This document shows, piece by piece, positions 40,666 through 49,158 of a DNA stretch of 51,543 bases (the stretch's first letter is position 1; every line of letters starts with the position of its first letter). The notes beneath the pieces are model-generated. The model saw only the letters and a list, made by a program, of their open reading frames with translations, made no database searches and was not told the DNA's origin. Position numbers and translations under genes: made by a program. The stretch is from Candidatus Kapaibacterium sp. (lineage in GTDB: Bacteria; Bacteroidota; Ignavibacteria; Kapaibacteriales; Kapaibacteriaceae), in assembly GCA_022842685.1 (NCBI GenBank), contig JALHPC010000010.1, positions 1 to 51,543 on the forward strand. Reading direction: 5' to 3'.

Positions 40666-43487
40666 GGCTTGGGTGCTACTATCGATGCTGGCTTAGGTTT
40701 GCGACGCTTGGGTTTGGTTGGGGGGGCAGGTGCTATCGGAGCTGTGCGGACAGATGATGACCAGAAAGCAGGTAGCGAATGAAGGACACGATCAACGTGG
40801 TGCCGGCGTTTGGGCGACACGTTGCCATACCATGCATAGAAAGCAGCTGCACTTTCGGTTGTTGTGTCGCACGCCGCAAGCAAGCGTAGGCCAGAGGTCC
40901 ACGCAATGGGATCTCGCTCTTGGTCGAGCCAATCTAGAACCGATGCAGCGGGTAGTCGTGTCCCGCGAATGATGCCCTCGATAGCAGAGAATCGCACAAT
41001 GTGATGAATGGAGCGAAGGGAAGGGGAGAGTTGTTCAAGCGCCGTCACGTTCGACAAACGTCCTACATGATAGGCCGCTCTGGCTGCAACATACGGGTGA
41101 ACATCGCCCAGACCGATTGCGAGCGTTGGGAGTGACGCTGTGTCATTAGCCTCGCCGAGCGAATGATGAGCGATGCGTCGGAGACGCCAATCCGACGACT
41201 CGGCAAGCTGCGTTAATGGCTGCCGGAAAGCAGTCGACTTGATTTTGCTTGCCAGTGTGGCGCAAAGACTCACGACAGGCAGAGACGTGCTCGACAAACT
41301 ATCGACAACAAGTTGCTCGACCGACTCGGGCATACGAGCATGTAAGCGTGGGATAACATCTTCGAGTGTTAGGCGAAGTCGAGGCATTCCAGTGCCCAGG
41401 TGTTCAGCAAGCGTCGTGAGTACGGTACTGTCGAGTTCCGCTAATCGATCTCTTGCAGGGCGCACATTGTTCTGAAACCGAAGCGGGGCAGCCGAAGCTT
41501 GTATGAGTAAGCTATCGGCGGTTGATGCCAACGGCATGTCGACGTAGTTTGGTGTGGCAATCGTTGACGTGGCTGCTGTTGTTGGCGAAAGTTCGACGTC
41601 GGCAAACACTCCGTAGGTTGACTGCAAGCGTACATCGGCGTTGCGCGTGGTTTCGCTGTACTGGTCACGTCCGCCAGCGTCGATAAACATTCCTAGCATG
41701 CCGTATTGCCGACGGAAGTCGCTATAGCCCATCGTATTCGAAACGTTCATGGCAGAGTATGAGTCGTTTCCTGCAACGTCGAGCAGAAGTGAAATCGCGT
41801 TAGCATTACCAGCGCCCATCGACAGACTCTCGGCGACGTAGACGTCGTTACCAGCTTCGTCAAGTAAGACGCCCGTCGCAATATCGTGACCACAGCCCTG
41901 CGATACACCGTGAGATACGAACACATCGTCGCCATCGAAATCGCGCAAGTAACCATTGGCGAAGTGCACGCCGGAGCCCTGGGCATATTGATATGCCTGA
42001 TAGCGGTCTTCGCCGTTGCGATCAACCAGTGCGCCTAGGCCAAACCAATAGGCAGTGCCCTGCCCATAAATGTCGCAGGTATAATGGTCGTTGCCGGCGT
42101 CGTCGCTGAGAATGCCGATGCCCCCTGACGCAATAGGACGGTGGCCAAGAGCGGCGCCCTGGGCGAAGGTTACATGGTGTGCTTCGTACCGTAACACGTC
42201 GGTAAACGGGCTCGCTGCAGTATAGGAGTCATTACCAGAACGGTCGTGAAGAATGCCGATTCCTCTGGTTGCGCCAAATCCCTGGGCCTGGGCATGGGCA
42301 CGATATGCGTCCATGCCAGCGTGATCGCGCAGTACGCCAACACCAAAGATGCCGGCTGCCTGCGCGTTTTGGCCACCTATATAGAGGTCGTTCCCACGAT
42401 AATCGTCAATCACTCCATAGCCGAATAAACCGCAGCCGGCAGAGAAGTCGCCCGTCATATAAACGTCATCGCCCTGAGCATCGACAACGATACCAATGCC
42501 TCCAATGCCGGCACCAATGGCATAGCCGTTCCCTCGATACGTGTCGTTGCCTTGCATGTCGATGATGACCTGCACGGATACATTCGCGGCGGCAGCCTTT
42601 GAACCGTCATCAACGACGTATGTGTCGTTGCCACCAACGTCGAGAATCAGCGCATAGCGCCCGCGGTATGTGTCGTCGCCCGGCCCACCCAGTGCTACAC
42701 GCCCGATAACGGTCTCAAACTCTACAGTCTTTACAGAGTCGAGTAGCAGGTCGTGTGAGCTCTGATTCGCTCGCATATAGGTTCGAAGTTGTCCGTGCAG
42801 ACTTAGCCCGGCAACAATTGCCTGATGCAGTCCAGGCAGCATCCCCGCATCGAACAATCCTATGGCCGTTTGTCGGCCGCGTTCCTCGTCGTCGGACAAC
42901 TCCCATAGTGAAGCCGATTCCGATTCCGTACTGCTCATCCACATGGAATCTGCATGGTCGAACACTGCACGGTTTCTTCTGAACGCCGTGTTGAGTGTTG
43001 CCACGTCGTCGCTAGCCAATACAAGGGCTTGCAAGTACCGATATAAGACCGTGCTTCCAACAAATCCTGTTCGTGTGGCGGGATCAATGCCTAGTCGCTG
43101 CGAAGTCTGGTCGGCCGTAATTTGCATGTCGTAGGATCGAGCTCTGAACGCTCCCATCCCCATCATGAGTAGGCATTCATCCATTACCGATTCGAAGTCC
43201 TCGTCGCGTTGCCCCCTTAGCGCCGATGTCATTCTCGTCACATCATCGAGTACACGGAAAGGGGCACTGAATAACGAGTCGTGCATCGCCGTGCGATGAA
43301 CGTCGCGGTCAAGCAAGTCGGGCGGCATTGCTAGGTCGCTAAGGCGCCATCCAACGGAAGCGAGAGCAGTGTCGATGGCTGTACGGGCCGTAGTCGACAT
43401 CGTCGTTTGCGCATTCATGGTTGCCGTTAGCATAACGGCCGAAGCAAGAGCTATAAGAAGGAGCCGACAACAGGTAACGTGGTTCAT
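40662..43487 (-). CDS. Exported DxxGxDxY-repeat solenoid protein with HEAT repeats
   Basis: A 941-residue protein I do not recognise as a named family. A signal peptide (about 1-26, ending MNAQ) is followed by a helical region (30-260). Then come about 13 repeats of ~26-30 residues (265-615), each with a GxGxG stretch and a turn of the form DxxGNDxY, for example LDVGGNDTYVV, IDMQGNDTYRG, VDAQGDDVYMT, LDEAGNDVYVA. This pattern suggests a beta-solenoid, perhaps binding calcium through the repeated Asp/Asn turns. Residues ~700-870 look like HEAT/PBS-lyase repeats (SDWRLRRIAHHSLGEAND). The C-terminus is Pro/Lys-rich. It overlaps the TPR gene and the rqcH-like gene by 4 bases each. Confidence 0.75.
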   Translation of the reverse strand: MNHVTCCRLLLIALASAVMLTATMNAQTTMSTTARTAIDTALASVGWRLSDLAMPPDLLDRDVHRTAMHDSLFSAPFRVLDDVTRMTSALRGQRDEDFESVMDECLLMMGMGAFRARSYDMQITADQTSQRLGIDPATRTGFVGSTVLYRYLQALVLASDDVATLNTAFRRNRAVFDHADSMWMSSTESESASLWELSDDEERGRQTAIGLFDAGMLPGLHQAIVAGLSLHGQLRTYMRANQSSHDLLLDSVKTVEFETVIGRVALGGPGDDTYRGRYALILDVGGNDTYVVDDGSKAAAANVSVQVIIDMQGNDTYRGNGYAIGAGIGGIGIVVDAQGDDVYMTGDFSAGCGLFGYGVIDDYRGNDLYIGGQNAQAAGIFGVGVLRDHAGMDAYRAHAQAQGFGATRGIGILHDRSGNDSYTAASPFTDVLRYEAHHVTFAQGAALGHRPIASGGIGILSDDAGNDHYTCDIYGQGTAYWFGLGALVDRNGEDRYQAYQYAQGSGVHFANGYLRDFDGDDVFVSHGVSQGCGHDIATGVLLDEAGNDVYVAESLSMGAGNANAISLLLDVAGNDSYSAMNVSNTMGYSDFRRQYGMLGMFIDAGGRDQYSETTRNADVRLQSTYGVFADVELSPTTAATSTIATPNYVDMPLASTADSLLIQASAAPLRFQNNVRPARDRLAELDSTVLTTLAEHLGTGMPRLRLTLEDVIPRLHARMPESVEQLVVDSLSSTSLPVVSLCATLASKIKSTAFRQPLTQLAESSDWRLRRIAHHSLGEANDTASLPTLAIGLGDVHPYVAARAAYHVGRLSNVTALEQLSPSLRSIHHIVRFSAIEGIIRGTRLPAASVLDWLDQERDPIAWTSGLRLLAACDTTTESAAAFYAWYGNVSPKRRHHVDRVLHSLPAFWSSSVRTAPIAPAPPTKPKRRKPKPASIVAPKP
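41643..42695 (-). repeat. Protein-level repeat block, ~13 DxxGxDxY units
   Basis: Codons for residues 265-615 of the solenoid protein. The DNA copies have diverged, so this is an ancient protein repeat and not a recent tandem duplication. The aspartate-glycine-asparagine/aspartate-aspartate core is kept in nearly every unit. Confidence 0.75.
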
Positions 43488-44821
43488 TTCATCATTTCGC
43501 GTATTTCCGAGGCAAACGAGGCATTCATTGCGTCAAGCCGTTCGGCTATTCGTGTAGCGTCGGCGCGGCGCCCGCTTCGCACGTAATTCCGTGCAAGGGC
43601 GTGCAGGATGTCGGCACTCGTTGGATACTGTTGGGCCAATGGTTCTAAATAGGTAATCGCTTCGGCAAACCGATTGCCCAGCAAATAGGTGTGACCCTTG
43701 GCGGCCATCAGGTAGACGTTGCTGGCGTCGAACGATAGCGCGTGGTCGTGAAACTCTAGAGCATCATCGATGCGATTCTGATTGCGCATTACCTCGGCAA
43801 TGCGGTTGTATGCTGCCGAAGCAAGCGACCGGCTTTGTGTGGCGCAACGGCGGAAGGCAACAACGGCGTCCTCGACAAATCCGCGGGCATCGTAGGCAAT
43901 GCCCATGTTGAAGTATGCCTCAGGAAACGTTGGTTGTAGCTGAATGGCTCGACGATAGGCGCGAATGGCCGAGTCTGGCTGCCCCGCGGCAAATGCAGCG
44001 ATTCCAAGATTGTAAAACACCGATGCGCTGTCTGGCGCAAGAAGCGCCACTCTGCGTAAAACCGCAGCGGCCTGGGCATATCGCTTACCCTGGTGCAGGG
44101 CCGCTCCGTAGGCAATGCCTAGGCGGACGTTGGTACTATCTGCGAGCCATAGGTTGTGGTACACCGCCGTGGCTGAATCAGCCAGGCCAAGCACGACGAG
44201 GCCTTCGGCGAGAGCAGTACGAATGGCGCGGTCGGTTGGATCGGAAGTAAGTATCTGCTGATAAAGATCTACGGCTTCCTGCGTTCGGTCGACAGCGGCC
44301 AGACACTGGGCGAGTTGTTTAACGATGGGAAGGTTCGTCGGACGTCGGAACATGGCCTCTTCGAGAGGTACAATGGCCTCGTCGCACCTGCCCGTAAGGG
44401 CTAGGCCAAGGCCTAGACTCATATGAAGCCGCGCATCGTCGGGGTAACGCCGGAGGGCTCGGCGCAGCACTGCAGCGGCAGAGTCATGTTGATTCGATTG
44501 TCGGTCGGCCTCGGCTGCCGTTAGGTAGGCCTCAACCATCGAGGGATCCTTGCGAATGGCCAGCCGCGCTATGCGGGCAGCACCCGACGGGTCGTTCGTT
44601 CGCATGAGTCCAACGGCTCGCAAGAGAATGACTTGTGGAGGGGCCTTTTTGTCAGATTCAATGGACTTCGTGAGTGACACAACCTCAGTCCAGCGCCCTT
44701 CTGCCGCCGCTGTAACGGCTGGCTGCCATCGTTGGCTGGTCTGAGTTACGGCCAACTGCGTGCCTATGGCTAGGACAACTACTGCTGCGAGTATCACAGC
44801 GGTTGGCTTAATCCGGTACAT
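43484..44821 (-). CDS. TPR-repeat protein, membrane-anchored or exported
   Basis: A 445-residue protein with an N-terminal hydrophobic segment (IKPTAVILAAVVVLAIGTQLA) followed by about ten tetratricopeptide repeats, for example VFYNLGIAAFAAGQPDSAIRAYRRAIQLQP and EAYFNMGIAYDARGFVEDAVVAFRRC. TPR proteins act as scaffolds; no enzyme motif is seen. Start 44821 lies inside the last codons of ribD (14-base overlap); the next gene overlaps its stop by 4 bases. The tight coupling to the solenoid/HEAT protein suggests the two are partners in the envelope. Confidence 0.8.
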   Translation of the reverse strand: MYRIKPTAVILAAVVVLAIGTQLAVTQTSQRWQPAVTAAAEGRWTEVVSLTKSIESDKKAPPQVILLRAVGLMRTNDPSGAARIARLAIRKDPSMVEAYLTAAEADRQSNQHDSAAAVLRRALRRYPDDARLHMSLGLGLALTGRCDEAIVPLEEAMFRRPTNLPIVKQLAQCLAAVDRTQEAVDLYQQILTSDPTDRAIRTALAEGLVVLGLADSATAVYHNLWLADSTNVRLGIAYGAALHQGKRYAQAAAVLRRVALLAPDSASVFYNLGIAAFAAGQPDSAIRAYRRAIQLQPTFPEAYFNMGIAYDARGFVEDAVVAFRRCATQSRSLASAAYNRIAEVMRNQNRIDDALEFHDHALSFDASNVYLMAAKGHTYLLGNRFAEAITYLEPLAQQYPTSADILHALARNYVRSGRRADATRIAERLDAMNASFASEIREMMK

Positions 44822-45920
44822 CGTTGCTACGTTGCTTACGGTGATAGGTAAGATGAACATCAGAGTCTACCAGACGAACTCTAGCCGTCTGCCAACGTGG
44901 TGCAGAAGCAGGATCATCAACATTAACGTTGAACCATCGGGGGCTGTTGCCCAACAACATTGGAGCGACGTGTAGATGCAGCGTGTCGACTGCATCGGCC
45001 TCAAGGAATGCCGAAGCTGTTGCGGCGCCCCCTTCAAGAAGAAGACTCGTTACGTTCTCGGAATGAAGAAGTGTTAGGAGCGAGGCAATGTTGACCTTCT
45101 CCTCGTGTATTGGTGTGGCCGAAACGCGAACGCCGTAAGAACGCAGCGAATCGGCCTCAGCAACGCGGTCGGGATGTGTAAGTATGGTTGTTGGAATCGT
45201 GTTAGCAGTCTGAACGAGCTGAGAATCAATTGGTGTTCGAAGGTGTGGGTCGAGCACGAAACGACGTGGGGAGGGGAGGTCGACGTGGCGAACCGACAGT
45301 AGTGGATTGTCGGCAATGACCGTACCAACCCCCACGAGGATGGCATCAAATTCAGCGCGTAGAGCATGGACGTGTTGTCGGCTAGCAAGACTAGTGATCC
45401 ACGACGACCGACGTGTTGACGACATTATCGAACCATCGAGAGATTGTGCAAGCTTGAGCGCTACGTAGGGCCGCGACGTCGTGATGAATGTAGAGAAGCC
45501 ACGAATGAGTTCGACACAGTCATCGTTGCCAACGCCTACATCTACACGAATGCCCGACGATCGAAGGCGCTCGATACCACGTCCAGCGACGAGCGGATTC
45601 GGATCGACAGAACCAACCACAACGTGGCGAATGCCTGCTGCAACGATGGCATCGGCGCAGGGTGGTGTTTTACCCGTGTGACTACAGGGTTCTAGCGTTA
45701 CGACAAGTGTTGCGTCTGGCGGTAGGTTGGCACACGACCGAAGCGCTTCGACTTCGGCATGTGGTCCGCCATAGTGTTGGTGCCAGCCCTCACCGATGAT
45801 GGTACCGTGATGTAACAGCACACAGCCAACACGAGGGTTGGGGCTTACGTAGCCAGTGCCCCTGCGGGCAAGGACTACGGCATGAGACATTGCTTGCTCT
45901 AGCGTTAGCGTGGCGGCCAT
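44808..45920 (-). CDS. ribD: Bifunctional riboflavin deaminase-reductase
   Basis: Performs the deaminase and reductase steps that convert the GTP-cyclohydrolase product to 5-amino-6-ribitylaminouracil phosphate. In 370 residues the deaminase domain has zinc ligands His54 (GGPHAEVEAL), Cys79 and Cys88 (LEPCSHTGKTPPC), preceded by VSPNPRVGCVLL. The reductase domain starts at about 147 (PYVALKLAQSLDGSI) and has LVGVGTVIADNPLLSVR and LLLEGGAATASAFLE. Its ATG lies 16 bases inside the upstream lipoprotein gene, and its end overlaps the TPR gene. ribH lies 32 kb away and no FMN riboswitch was recognised. Confidence 0.95.
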   Translation of the reverse strand: MAATLTLEQAMSHAVVLARRGTGYVSPNPRVGCVLLHHGTIIGEGWHQHYGGPHAEVEALRSCANLPPDATLVVTLEPCSHTGKTPPCADAIVAAGIRHVVVGSVDPNPLVAGRGIERLRSSGIRVDVGVGNDDCVELIRGFSTFITTSRPYVALKLAQSLDGSIMSSTRRSSWITSLASRQHVHALRAEFDAILVGVGTVIADNPLLSVRHVDLPSPRRFVLDPHLRTPIDSQLVQTANTIPTTILTHPDRVAEADSLRSYGVRVSATPIHEEKVNIASLLTLLHSENVTSLLLEGGAATASAFLEADAVDTLHLHVAPMLLGNSPRWFNVNVDDPASAPRWQTARVRLVDSDVHLTYHRKQRSNDVPD

Positions 45921-46711
45921 TGAACCGACGTGCGCACACTATATGGTGTTGGGCGCGCAGGGATGACGATTTCGCACTCGTAGGTGCCGGGTCGTACGGC
46001 GTTTCCCTGTAGGTCGACGCCATTCCATTGCGAGGTATACTGCTCGGTACGTCCCTCAAGCGTTGGTTCCACCTGTCCAACAAGGGTCATATACTGCATG
46101 CCTGCATCGGAACGCCAAACTACGTTGCCCTTTTGATCGGATATGATCAGGCGAACTCGTTCCGATGATGGAAGGTATTCACCTTTGGGCGTAAACACGC
46201 GAACGGCAACTACCCCAACTGTGAGAAGTGAGTCGGACGTTCGATAGGAGAACGGTAACATGTCCAGCGGCGTTGCCGGCTGATACGAGATGGCTTGAGA
46301 GTATACTAAGTGATCTGATGACGTTAGAACGCTTACTTCGCTTTGTGCGGACGCACTAGCTGCGGCCGATGGACCTTCCCACAGAACGCTGCCGATGAGC
46401 AGCTTCCCATGCCTGCTGCCCTCGACGACGATATCAGACGTATTCATCACCAGCGTGTCCGGAGCTGCTATGTCCGACGAGCGTACAGAAAGTTCAACCC
46501 AGCGAATGGTTGGATCGGCAGTGCGGATACGTGGTTCAGCAACGAAGGAGAAACGCACCGACGAGTCGGGAAGGCGCATTCCTCGAATCTCAAAAATTGG
46601 TTCGGAAACGCGTAATCCGCGAACCTTATACGGACTGACGAAGCCAGAGCGGCAAGACCCAAGCAACAGCGCAAGTGTGGCGCACACTACGATTGTACCA
46701 GCAAATTTCAT
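45905..46711 (-). CDS. Predicted lipoprotein with FlgD-like Ig fold at its C-terminus
   Basis: A 268-residue predicted lipoprotein: MKFAGTIVVCATLALLLGSC has a clean lipobox (LGSC), giving Cys20 as the modified residue. The C-terminal ~90 residues (VFTPKGEYLPSSERVRLII ... TSQWNGVDLQGNAVRPGTYECEI) match the FlgD-Ig/T9SS-like beta fold. No enzyme motif is seen. The start at 46711 is decided by the signal peptide and by a TAnnTTTG word 5 bases upstream; the frame is open earlier into the phosphorylase gene. It opens the overlapping run lipoprotein-ribD-TPR-solenoid-rqcH. Confidence 0.7.
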   Translation of the reverse strand: MKFAGTIVVCATLALLLGSCRSGFVSPYKVRGLRVSEPIFEIRGMRLPDSSVRFSFVAEPRIRTADPTIRWVELSVRSSDIAAPDTLVMNTSDIVVEGSRHGKLLIGSVLWEGPSAAASASAQSEVSVLTSSDHLVYSQAISYQPATPLDMLPFSYRTSDSLLTVGVVAVRVFTPKGEYLPSSERVRLIISDQKGNVVWRSDAGMQYMTLVGQVEPTLEGRTEQYTSQWNGVDLQGNAVRPGTYECEIVIPARPTPYSVRTSVQWPPR

Positions 46712-46716
46712 AGGCG

Positions 46717-46724
46717 CAAAGATA
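46717..46724 (-). promoter_or_regulatory. -7 promoter element TATCTTTG of the lipoprotein-ribD run
   Basis: Exact TAnnTTTG match in the 23-base gap after the phosphorylase, ending 5 bases before the lipoprotein ATG. It predicts a leaderless transcript and separates this five-gene run from the phosphorylase. Confidence 0.55.
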
Positions 46725-46734
46725 CGCCATTCGC

Positions 46735-47541
46735 TCAAGCTGTTCCCACGGCACGTACGGTTGATTCGATGATGGCGCACACATGTGACGATCGTTCCAT
46801 CGCAAGGTCGAGTACGTCGTGATGATCAACAACTGGGGTTTGAACGTCTGAAGCTACATTCGTGACGAGCGAAAGCGCCACGACGCTTATGCCGAGCGAA
46901 GAGGCATACAGTGCTTCGCGTGCAGTAGACATTCCTACAACGTCGGCTCCCATTCGTCGCAGCATTCGCACTTCGGCTCTCGTCTCGTAGGTCGGTCCCA
47001 GCACTTGAGCATACGTACCCAGGCAATACGCCAGGTGTTCGTGTGTTAGCGCAGATGCAACATGCTTGACGGCCTCTGGATCAATGGGCGATCGCTTTGA
47101 GGAGCGCGCAACAGGTGGCATTGGTCGAGAGGTGGCATCCATCACATCCTGAATCAACATCACGTCACCGCGTGCTATCCGTGGGTGAATACCTCCTGAC
47201 GCATTCGTTAGTACAACCTTCGAGACACCTAAACTATGTGCAATGTCAAGGTTGGTCATGGCAGCATCATCGGAATGCCCCTCGTACAGATGATAGCGGC
47301 CAGTAAACACCAGTGTGGGAACGTCATGGATAACATGTAGTTCAACCGTACGACCATGTCCTTGCACCGTCACGGCTGGCATAGACGGCAAATCGGCAAC
47401 GTTCCACACGACGAGGGGGAACGACTGCAGCGCCTGCAAAAAACCCGAGCCGCACACGAGCGCAACGGTTGGTAGCGTTGGCAGCTCTGTCCTCATGATT
47501 GCTGCAGCTGGGTGAACGGTCTCACTGGTTGTTGGTACCAT
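46735..47541 (-). CDS. punA: Purine-nucleoside phosphorylase (trimeric, PunA type)
   Basis: Phosphorolysis of purine nucleosides to base and ribose 1-phosphate (salvage). A 268-residue low-molecular-mass PNP: phosphate-binding GSGF at the N-terminus, GRYHLYEGH near 82, LTNASGGIHPRIARGDVMLI near 110, and the base-binding region GPTYETRAEVRMLRRMGADVVGMST near 185. The start at 47541 is 7 bases after the TAnnTTTG word at 47549-47556. Members that prefer inosine/guanosine, MTA or other substrates look alike, so the symbol is approximate. Confidence 0.88.
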   Translation of the reverse strand: MVPTTSETVHPAAAIMRTELPTLPTVALVCGSGFLQALQSFPLVVWNVADLPSMPAVTVQGHGRTVELHVIHDVPTLVFTGRYHLYEGHSDDAAMTNLDIAHSLGVSKVVLTNASGGIHPRIARGDVMLIQDVMDATSRPMPPVARSSKRSPIDPEAVKHVASALTHEHLAYCLGTYAQVLGPTYETRAEVRMLRRMGADVVGMSTAREALYASSLGISVVALSLVTNVASDVQTPVVDHHDVLDLAMERSSHVCAIIESTVRAVGTA

Positions 47542-47548
47542 GCTCTTG

Positions 47549-47556
47549 CAAATCTA
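47549..47556 (-). promoter_or_regulatory. -7 promoter element TAGATTTG of the phosphorylase gene
   Basis: Exact TAnnTTTG match with 7 bases before the ATG at 47541, again predicting a leaderless or nearly leaderless transcript. Confidence 0.5.
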
Positions 47557-47583
47557 CATAGGGTGTTGGCACTCGGCACTCGC

Positions 47584-47591
47584 TATCTTTG
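47584..47591 (+). promoter_or_regulatory. -7 promoter element TATCTTTG of yicC-gmk
   Basis: Exact TAnnTTTG match, 40 bases upstream of the yicC ATG; a TTG lies 15 bases upstream (47566-47568). Unlike the opposing phosphorylase promoter it leaves a normal leader. Confidence 0.5.
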
Positions 47592-47631
47592 CCGCCATTG
47601 ACGCATTCGTTTAGCACCTATCTATCCAATT

Positions 47632-48501
47632 ATGCTCCGAAGTATGACCGGCTACGGCCGCGCCGAGGGAACTGTCAATAGTCAACCTTGTACCGTCGAG
47701 GTGCGCACGGTAAACGGGCGCCACCTTGAACTCTCCACTCGGCTCCCCAAGCAGTGGTCCGACAAAGAACTGGCCATCCGCGAACTGGTTCGCGAGCGCG
47801 TCTCGCGCGGTAGCGTTAGTCTCTTTATCCGCGTCGAAGAATCTTCCGCACAGGCACCTGTTCTTAACGTTGCCGTAGCCCGCACAGCCGCAGAACAACT
47901 ACGCACACTGCACCACGACCTCCATTTGTCGGGCGACATCACACTCGCCGACATCCTTTCTATTCCAGCTATCTTCCAAGGGGCATCGGACGACGCCGAG
48001 GCGCCCGACCCTTGGCCCGAACTTGCTGCGCTTATCGTGGCAGCCACCGAGTCGTTGACGATGATGCGCGACAAGGAAGGGGCCGAGCTAGAGCGGGACT
48101 TTGACGGGCGTCTGGCAAGTCTTGAAACATCGCTAGCCGACGTTGAACAACGCTCTGCGCAGCGCATCCCAGCAGAGCGTGAACGGTTACGCGAACGTGT
48201 TGCTCAATTGATGTCTGATGGCGTCGATGAACAGCGTCTACAACTCGAGATCATCCTGTTATCCGAGAAGCTCGACGTTGCCGAAGAATGTACTCGACTT
48301 CGAAGCCACATCAAGTTCTTTCGGGAAACCATGGCAACGAATGCTGCTGCAGGCAGAAAGCTCAACTTTTTGCTGCAAGAGATGAATCGTGAAGTCAATA
48401 CCATTGGCTCGAAGTGTAATGATGCCGACATTGCCCGCGTGGTTGTAGGAATGAAGGAAGACATGGAACGGATGCGTGAACAAGTTCAGAACATCGAGTA
48501 A
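47632..48501 (+). CDS. yicC: YicC-family endoribonuclease
   Basis: A 289-residue member of the YicC/YloC family, shown in E. coli to be an endoribonuclease acting on small RNA. The N-terminus is the family hallmark MLRSMTGYGRAEG, followed by VEVRTVNGRHLELSTRLP. The C-terminal DUF1732 region has EVTRLxSHIKFF-type sequence (EECTRLRSHIKFFRETM) and GRKLNFLLQEMNREVNTIGSK. It lies 2 bases upstream of gmk, the widely conserved yicC-gmk pairing. Confidence 0.93.
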   Translation: MLRSMTGYGRAEGTVNSQPCTVEVRTVNGRHLELSTRLPKQWSDKELAIRELVRERVSRGSVSLFIRVEESSAQAPVLNVAVARTAAEQLRTLHHDLHLSGDITLADILSIPAIFQGASDDAEAPDPWPELAALIVAATESLTMMRDKEGAELERDFDGRLASLETSLADVEQRSAQRIPAERERLRERVAQLMSDGVDEQRLQLEIILLSEKLDVAEECTRLRSHIKFFRETMATNAAAGRKLNFLLQEMNREVNTIGSKCNDADIARVVVGMKEDMERMREQVQNIE

Positions 48502-48503
48502 CT

Positions 48504-49106
48504 ATGGCGAGGCATCTCATTGTTCTTAGTGCGCCAAGCGGCGCTGGCAAAACTACTGTTGCGAGGCACTTGCTCCAGGAGTTCCCGTTTTTGTCGTTCA
48601 GCGTCTCGGCCACAACGCGGTCGCAACGTCCCGGCGAGCGACACGGGAAAGACTACTTCTTCCTATCACGCGACGAGTTTAGGGCACGTATCGAACGAGG
48701 CGATTTAATCGAGTACGAGGAGATCTTTGGGAACTACTACGGCACCCTGCGTAGCGTCGTTCAAGAGGCACTCAACCGTGGCGACTTCCTCATTTTCGAT
48801 GTCGATGTTAAGGGCGCTTTGTCGCTCCGCAACGCCTTTCCAACAGAGACGCTGCTCATCTTCGTTGCGCCCCCGGATATGGAGACGCTTGCGCATCGAT
48901 TGCGGAGCCGGCAAACCGAGACGACCGAACAAGTGGAGCTACGCTTGTCGCGTGCCGAGATGGAGATGGCCCATCGGGATACGTTCGACGAAGTGCTCGT
49001 GAATAACAACCTCGAAGAGACACTACGGCAGGCCACGGCCATTGTACGAGCAGACACCGAGGGGGCACCTCAACAGGCACGGCTGTTTGATGACAGTGGT
49101 GAGTAA
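48504..49106 (+). CDS. gmk: Guanylate kinase
   Basis: Phosphorylates GMP to GDP. In 200 residues it has the P-loop APSGAGKTT (about 10-18), the GMP-binding SVSATTRSQRPGERHGKDYFFLS, LIEYEEIFGNYYGT, FLIFDVDVKGALSLR, and the lid LRSRQTETTEQVELRLSRA split around residue 140. It starts 2 bases after yicC and is surely co-translated with it. Confidence 0.95.
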   Translation: MARHLIVLSAPSGAGKTTVARHLLQEFPFLSFSVSATTRSQRPGERHGKDYFFLSRDEFRARIERGDLIEYEEIFGNYYGTLRSVVQEALNRGDFLIFDVDVKGALSLRNAFPTETLLIFVAPPDMETLAHRLRSRQTETTEQVELRLSRAEMEMAHRDTFDEVLVNNNLEETLRQATAIVRADTEGAPQQARLFDDSGE

Positions 49107-49158
49107 TCGCTGTTGGTAACCGTGTTGCCCGGACCGGATTCCGTATTTTGCGCGGCTT

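Noticed and set aside
45921..46711. FMN riboswitch controlling ribD or ribH
   Set aside because: No conserved FMN-aptamer blocks were recognised upstream of either gene, and both starts are inside or directly after other genes.
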